From Platycnemis pennipes (taxonomy: Eukaryota; Arthropoda; Insecta; Odonata; Platycnemididae): a DNA stretch of 64,000 bases. Location of the stretch: contig OW121847.1 of assembly GCA_933228895.1 (NCBI GenBank), positions 87,771,656 to 87,835,655 of the forward strand. Direction: 5' to 3'. How positions within the stretch are numbered: the stretch's first letter is position 1; each line of letters starts with the position of its first letter. The translations under genes were made by a program, and so were the position numbers. Under the pieces are notes generated by a model that had not been told where the DNA came from, ran no database searches, and was given only the letters and a program-made list of their open reading frames with translations. This document shows, one piece after another, positions 58,555 to 64,000 of this stretch.

Positions 58555-59805
58555 TCATCCTTAGAAGAGTCGAGTGAAAAACATTCGAGTTCCATGATGA
58601 AGATAATTTTTGGCTTGGAAAAGTAGAGATGAAAAACTATATTTGCTCTTAGACTGCAACACAAAAACGGAACGCATAAGAATCGACCTACATTCTTGCA
58701 TTTGAGGATTTAGAGAAATATTTTTACAATATCGACATGAATGAAAAGTTGGAAATCATGAAAAATCGAGATATCGTGCAATGAAAAAGTGTGATCCACA
58801 GTGTACACAAAGGTGAAGTGAACAACTCTGGAATCAACACTAATGAAGCAAGAATAAGGACGTAAGGCAACAATCTGTACTAATACCCTTGGTTTTTTAT
58901 GTTTCTGCGGAAAGAACAATGAAATAAATAATAGAGAAGTCTTCAGATGTGAGAAGCCACAGAGAAAAAAATACCACACGCTGTGATCTGCCGACAAAAT
59001 GTTTGTCATGTTGAATGAAAAAGGGTGCGCAAATAAACGTTTAAAGTTTAGCAAGTAATTACCTTACACAAGTGGTAGGAATGCAGTCATTGCTTGTAGA
59101 AGAAGATCCTTGAGAAAAATATTCATTGAGGCAAAGAATCGAATAAATAGATAATTTTTAATTTGGAAGTGGAATAACCCGCGATGAGTAACGCAAGATC
59201 TCCGTAGAATGTCTGTGGAGAAGAGGGAGGTCCCACCAGAAGTAATGGCAATTAACAGAAGGTGAGACAAGCTACGTAATTATGAAAACCATTATCATAA
59301 CGTTTTATCTTTAGATCACGCTACTTTGTGATAGTGAGGCATGTGTCTTAACAGCAGTAGAGAACACTAGAATGGAAATTTCCAATGTAAGGAGACAAAA
59401 AAATGTTGCTGACAAAATTAATTAATCAAGACTATATGGAGGAATCAAGGAATCCTATGATCAGACAGAAAACGAGAAATGGAAAAGTTGTATAACATAC
59501 AGTGGTACATAAATAAAGTGGTCGATAACATACTTCATTAACAGAAAATGAGTAAATTATACGGTTTTTGAGTAATGCATACATTTTGAAAAGAAGACGA
59601 AACTGCCTCATTGAACATGTTAGGAGACACATGGTCGTCGTCAATGACATGAAGATTGTCGTCGACGGAAAAATAAATTTTGAAGAAATTCATTTTTCCG
59701 TCGACGATGAAATATTTGGAACAAGTACTGAAGAATATATAAATAATATTTATGCTAATATTAAGAGGTTAGCCTGTAATAGAATCATATAACCATCCTT
59801 GTCAA
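58555..59805 (+). pseudogene. Old LINE RT relic
   Basis: The order of RT words survives across frames: EDNFWLGKVEMKN (for the QFGF block), LAFEDLEKYFYNIDM (motif A, near 58695), INTNEARIR then a degraded VRQ block near 58865, SADKMFVMLNE near 58990 (position of the [YF]ADD motif, one Asp replaced by Lys), LLCDSEACVLTAVENTR near 59325 and LKRRRNCLIEHVRR near 59585. Frequent stops and shifts show long decay. It is a different subfamily from the 30-33 kb element. Confidence 0.7.
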
Positions 59806-59820
59806 ATAATGTTAGGATTG

Positions 59821-60870
59821 ATAATGAATATAATGTTGGTGATGACATTTAATGCACAAATACTGATCATTTAAAAATTATATTCCTGGTTATACTTTCC
59901 GGTTATAATTCTGAAAGGGAGATTGAAAGGATCCCTATTCATAGACACGTCGACACCTCTTGTGCTTTGCTAATATAATTGCCAATTGCTAGTATAAATT
60001 TCTTTAAGCGGTTAAAATTCGATATTTATTCATGCAAAGTTACTGGGACACAAAAAATAATAAAGTCGTTACCACAACTCCTTTCCGTGTAAATATAATT
60101 TAGACTGAAGAAAATCACCTCGTTGACGAAAGAGGGAGTCTTGATACGATGGATTTAGGCTTTAACCTTTCCAAGGGCAGTTCACTAATATAATTTTGGC
60201 ATACTAAGGCTTTGAACCATGTTTGTAAACAGGAGAGAGAGATTCACAAATTCATGACGCCTTGGATTGAAATTCCACAATAATTTCACTGGAAATATGG
60301 TGGATGAGGTAAGGTATTCGCATGATTACAAAAATTAATACGACCCTGACCTAATAACTCATGATATCGGTCAAGGTCTTGGGATAATTCGATCCCATTG
60401 ACAACACTCGATAACCGGACAAAACTTAGCACCACAAGAGCCAAATTCAACCACATGATCCATGAATACGAAACTGTTTGGAGAATCATGTTTCGCTGCT
60501 AACAGAACTGAAGATCGCGTCGAATGCACAAAAGTGAAGAGTGATTTGCCCATAGATTAGTTTCCAGCTGCAACAAGTTCGATGATATGGCATCATCAGT
60601 TATGAAATCAAGAAGCCTTACTAGCGAGTAAGCGTTATCCCCGAACACTGTTCTGTATCGCAAGACACTACTTATAATTAACTACTTTTGTTTTGTGAAC
60701 GAAATGGTACATACACGAAAATAGGATGGCAACACCTACAAAACTCATGAATCCTAGATATTTTACAAATTAAACTAGATTATCAAAACACTGGTTTTGC
60801 ATCACACAGCATTGCTAAGCAACTCCACCGACTAGTTTGCACGAACAATTGAATGAAAGAAAACAGAACC
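59821..60870. other. No feature seen
   Basis: AT-rich, nothing recognised. Confidence 0.45.
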
Positions 60871-61480
60871 GAATTCCTTTGTGGAACCTAGGATCCTGGA
60901 TGGTTTATGGACCGAGCCAAACGCAATTCCCAGGACACGCTGTGCCACGCACGATTCTCCTGAGTAATTGCACTGGCACAAAATCCTACAAAACCAAGTC
61001 CCGCGTGGTGTACCCATTAGCGACGGTCGCGAAATGAGGCAGTAGGAGGGAAATGAGAGGAGGAGAAACAGAATGTCGGAGGCGAGGGGGAGGAGTAAAA
61101 CCTCGAGGGAAAGTGGGGGGGGGGAGGGTCCCTCGGAAGGGGTGAGGGAGTGATGACACACTGAAGACGCTCCCCCGAGGGGGTCGTGGAATGAGGTGGG
61201 ATTAACCCCGGGGCGAACAGCGCGGGTGGATGGCGAGTGAAGAGGGGTCGTCGCCACTAACGTTGGCGAGGAGGTTAGTGCTCGGGAAGCGGGCCTAAAC
61301 CATTTCGGGGTGGAGGGGAGGGACGTGGCTGTAGAGAGATACGCATAGGTTTGCCGGGAGAGACACGTGATTGGGGGAGGGGTAAATGCGTCGAAAGTAA
61401 GCAGCGCACGCAATTAGAGCCCACGCGTGCGAAGAGGGCCGTGCTATCAGTCATAATCACAATAACAATTAATCACCACG
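60871..61480. promoter_or_regulatory. CpG island, purine-biased, with G10 run
   Basis: GC-rich with CpG. The + strand is purine-rich at about 61030-61390 and contains 10 consecutive G at 61115-61124 followed by AGGG. The 193-codon minus-strand frame (60832-61413) is Pro/Ser/Leu-rich and follows this bias; I do not accept it as a gene, although it is the longest frame outside the LINE. Confidence 0.35.
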
Positions 61481-62730
61481 CGATGAACAACCTCAGTGCG
61501 TCCCATCGCAATAAAATCCTTCCCTGATCAATGGAGATCACCCACATGAATAATATTATCTGATGAAAGATAACACAATCAAGGCATTAAACTGCATCAC
61601 CGATTCCGCCCACCAGGGAAAAAGATCGTCGAAAAATGAGCCTGCATTACAAATGCATGCAATTGATACGTTTCAGTGACGCTGTATGGCATTTGTGGAA
61701 TAAATATATTTGAAATTTTTGTAAAAAAAATTAGAATGGGTTCCAAATAAAATATGGTATTACGCAGTGGAAGGTGAATGAGCATCCATATTTCCTACAT
61801 AGAGAATATAATTTAACATTTTTTTATGGATTCAGCAGTGCCAACTTTGTGGGAATACGCATTTGTAATGAGTTATTGCAATGAGGTGGTCGGTGAAGAC
61901 AGAAAATGACTAAATGTAGCATGCCACATTCCACTCCTTCTTTTGAAGACTTTGTATAAATAATCGAGTGAGAAACCAAATAAAACGCTCCGTAAAAGTT
62001 TAAAATGAAACAAAAAAATAAATATATTGGAAATGGGAATAAAAAAGACATGTACTATGCACTGGCAGAAGTGAACGTGGAAAAAATGCTTGATATTAAG
62101 AAAGAAAAAGGTGGAAAAAATATTAAATGAAATACAGTTTTGTGGCAGCAAGCCTTAGTGCGGGGTTAAAAGCTTTTAAGCAGAGGAGGAAGGATTGAGC
62201 CCGAGGAAAATTAGTGTAACAGCTGGGAAGCGAAAAAAGGAGAGAGATTTTTTAAATGGAGAGAATGAGAGAGGGAAAAAGAAAATATGAGGTGGCTGTG
62301 TGGAGAATGAAAAAAAGGACATCATTAATTGAGAGGTTAGATTCGAGTTAGCGAAATAGGTTTAGGATAGAGATAGGATTGATGCGAGAAGAGAACGATT
62401 TTAACTAATGAATTTAAAAGAAAACGTGATGAAACAGATCTTTCATAAGAGACATTGAAGAATTTTCAGGACATTGAAAAGTGTACTGAGAGACGAATAA
62501 AAATTACAGGAGCAAAAGAGAGCACACATAAAGGACAGTGTTTAAAAAAAATCTTAAAATAGATGTCGAGTTCCACCTCCAATTAGATTTACTTTCACTT
62601 GCAAACAAATAGAAAGTTGAGTGACGCCTGAATAATTTTATTACAAACTAACGGCACTTCATGCATTGCTAAGGACGGCATGGTAACCGGAAGGGGTTTG
62701 CGTTTTGCTGCTGTTGCTTTTATGAGAGAT
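61481..62730. other. No gene seen; purine-rich AT stretch
   Basis: AT-rich. About 62160-62530 is A/G-rich on the + strand. Nothing recognised. Confidence 0.45.
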
Positions 62731-62846
62731 GGTCGACAACTAAGGTCATTTGCGCCATTAATGATAGGACGGTAGTTAAGTGGAGAATGGGTTTTATGGA
62801 AAGGCGCAGGTGTGGAGAGAAACCCGGCGTAGCATCAGAGTACATT
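62731..62846 (+). repeat. Dispersed repeat family A, copy 3
   Basis: GGTCGACAACTAAGGTCATT, TGCGCCATTAATGATA, then AGAGAAACCCGGCGT and AGAGTACATTTAAA. Same order as the copies at 1089 and 24364. Confidence 0.5.
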
Positions 62847-62939
62847 TAAACATCAGTGTGAAGGGGTGCACGATTTAACGCCTCATATGATAGACAGATT
62901 ACTGAACTTGAAGTGCTCTATATGGCAATCAGGTAGAAA

Positions 62940-63010
62940 CTGGTATACTAATTGAATATTTCAGCCAATGCCGCAATTCGAACCTGAACCCTCGGTAAGG
63001 AAGGGTCACT
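62940..63010 (-). repeat. tRNA-like SINE fragment (minus strand)
   Basis: On the minus strand CCGAGGGTTCAGGTTCGAATTG contains a B box GGTTCGAAT. The rest of the head is degraded. Confidence 0.35.
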
Positions 63011-64000
63011 ATTTGAATTCGTGAGAGAACAAGAACAGTGAGAGGCCATCTTGGATTCGATCAGGTGAAACCATGCAGCATGATTTTCTGAAAAATCACA
63101 GGTGGAAGATAAAGGAATTGTCTCTCAGCCTCGTAAGTGAATTTCAATCATAGTTTTATTTCATGAGCACTGCCCTCACCAACCACATCAACCTAAGGTT
63201 GATCACCGAGTGTGAAAATGTTAAGAATAGTAGTCATTCGGCGTGAAAGAAGTCATACGTTACTCCTCAGAGGTACTATTTCCTCCCCTTTCCCAATATT
63301 CTCCTTCAAAAACGCGCCGAATATTTCTTCTATCACTCTATAGAGATGCATGACTATCGTTATGCTAGATGTTAACACCTTGGTGGAGATTTAATGAGCT
63401 AATCCAGCCAAAAATTGGTCCTGGACAAAAAGATCCTTCGTGCTTTTACCTAGGAGCGATGTAATGGATAATGAGATGGATACGCAAACAAACTTGTTTT
63501 TAAAGAAATTTTTTTACCAATTTGAGAGGAAGAGTAGTGTTATAAATATAGGTTTAGTCCTAAAATAATGAAATAGGAACTTCTATTGCTGAGAAACTTG
63601 TTTTTTAAGTATATACACTGATCGAGCAAAGAGAATAGGGTAACCAACCGAATTACCTTCAAATTATGACAAATCAAAAGTACACGCGATTGGTTCCTAA
63701 AACTATAAGACATCATATGAACCTTAATTTTAATCAACAATACATGGAGAGGGTATTGCTAAAAATCGCCGTCTCGTAACAACAGGTGATCTTGACATGC
63801 ATGGGTTAATAGTGCGTAATTTTTTCTGTGTGACAGCCTTAAGTGGCTGCGATAGTTGTATAATACCCACAAGCAAATTAGTCATCTGCTGGATTCGTCT
63901 GCAATGAAGGTGGTGAAGTGTCTTTTTTCCGTCACCTATTTATGATATATTATAGCTTGGTAGAATACCGAAACAAACTCGGTCCTTGCTTGTGGAATTT
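63011..64000. other. No feature seen
   Basis: AT-rich, nothing recognised up to the window end. Confidence 0.45.

Noticed and set aside
60832..61413. 193-codon minus-strand open frame
   Set aside because: It is the longest frame outside the LINE but is Pro/Ser/Leu-rich, follows a purine-biased CpG island, and shows no domain or exon signal.

Overview
This is a eukaryotic nuclear window, most likely from an arthropod and probably a hemimetabolous insect. It is AT-rich overall. I found no host protein-coding gene, rRNA gene or convincing functional tRNA gene. The retroelement types suggest an arthropod: RTE/BovB-like LINE relics with (TGA)n-type tails, tRNA-derived SINE-like copies, and Penelope-like hammerhead-type motifs. 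CpG-dense islands in an AT-rich background suggest a lineage with little CpG depletion. A damselfly-like genome would fit, but that is an impression from family knowledge and not a demonstrated identification.

Layout: 1-30 kb is mostly unique AT-rich sequence broken by GC/CpG-rich islands (about 0.5, 2.9, 3.8-4.4, 6.4-7.7, 9.0, 10.3, 14.3-15.1, 16.6, 18.4, 21.2-22.2 and 24 kb). SINE-like copies lie between them, with a 3'-truncated-family LINE piece at 11.4-12.0 kb. At 26.49-27.84 kb there is a 1.35-kb element with about 190-bp terminal inverted repeats. At 28.3-28.9 kb, on the minus strand, there is a retroelement end carrying a TATA-like box and a hammerhead-type motif. The best-preserved LINE spans about 29.8-33.1 kb and is multiply broken. 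Two near-perfect palindromes at 37.4 and 42.8 kb have arms that carry the same hammerhead-type layout in inverted orientation. At 40.32-41.54 kb there is a TA-flanked non-autonomous DNA transposon with perfect 14-bp ends and about nine copies of a 14-bp subterminal motif. Older LINE relics lie at 44.4 (minus), 47.8-48.5 and 58.6-59.8 kb, and a short hAT-like piece at 45.2 kb. Further CpG islands are at about 36, 39.3, 46.5, 50.4, 53, 55.5 and 61.2 kb.

Interpretation: the window looks like an intergenic region or a large intron with many candidate regulatory islands and decayed transposable elements. None of the transposable elements in view looks autonomous. The most interesting signal is the set of hammerhead-ribozyme-like motifs in several sequence contexts. 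One matches the catalytic core consensus; the others are one to several substitutions away. All annotation is by eye: no alignment, folding or database search was run, island and repeat edges are approximate, and the blocks called empty may hold exons I cannot recognise.
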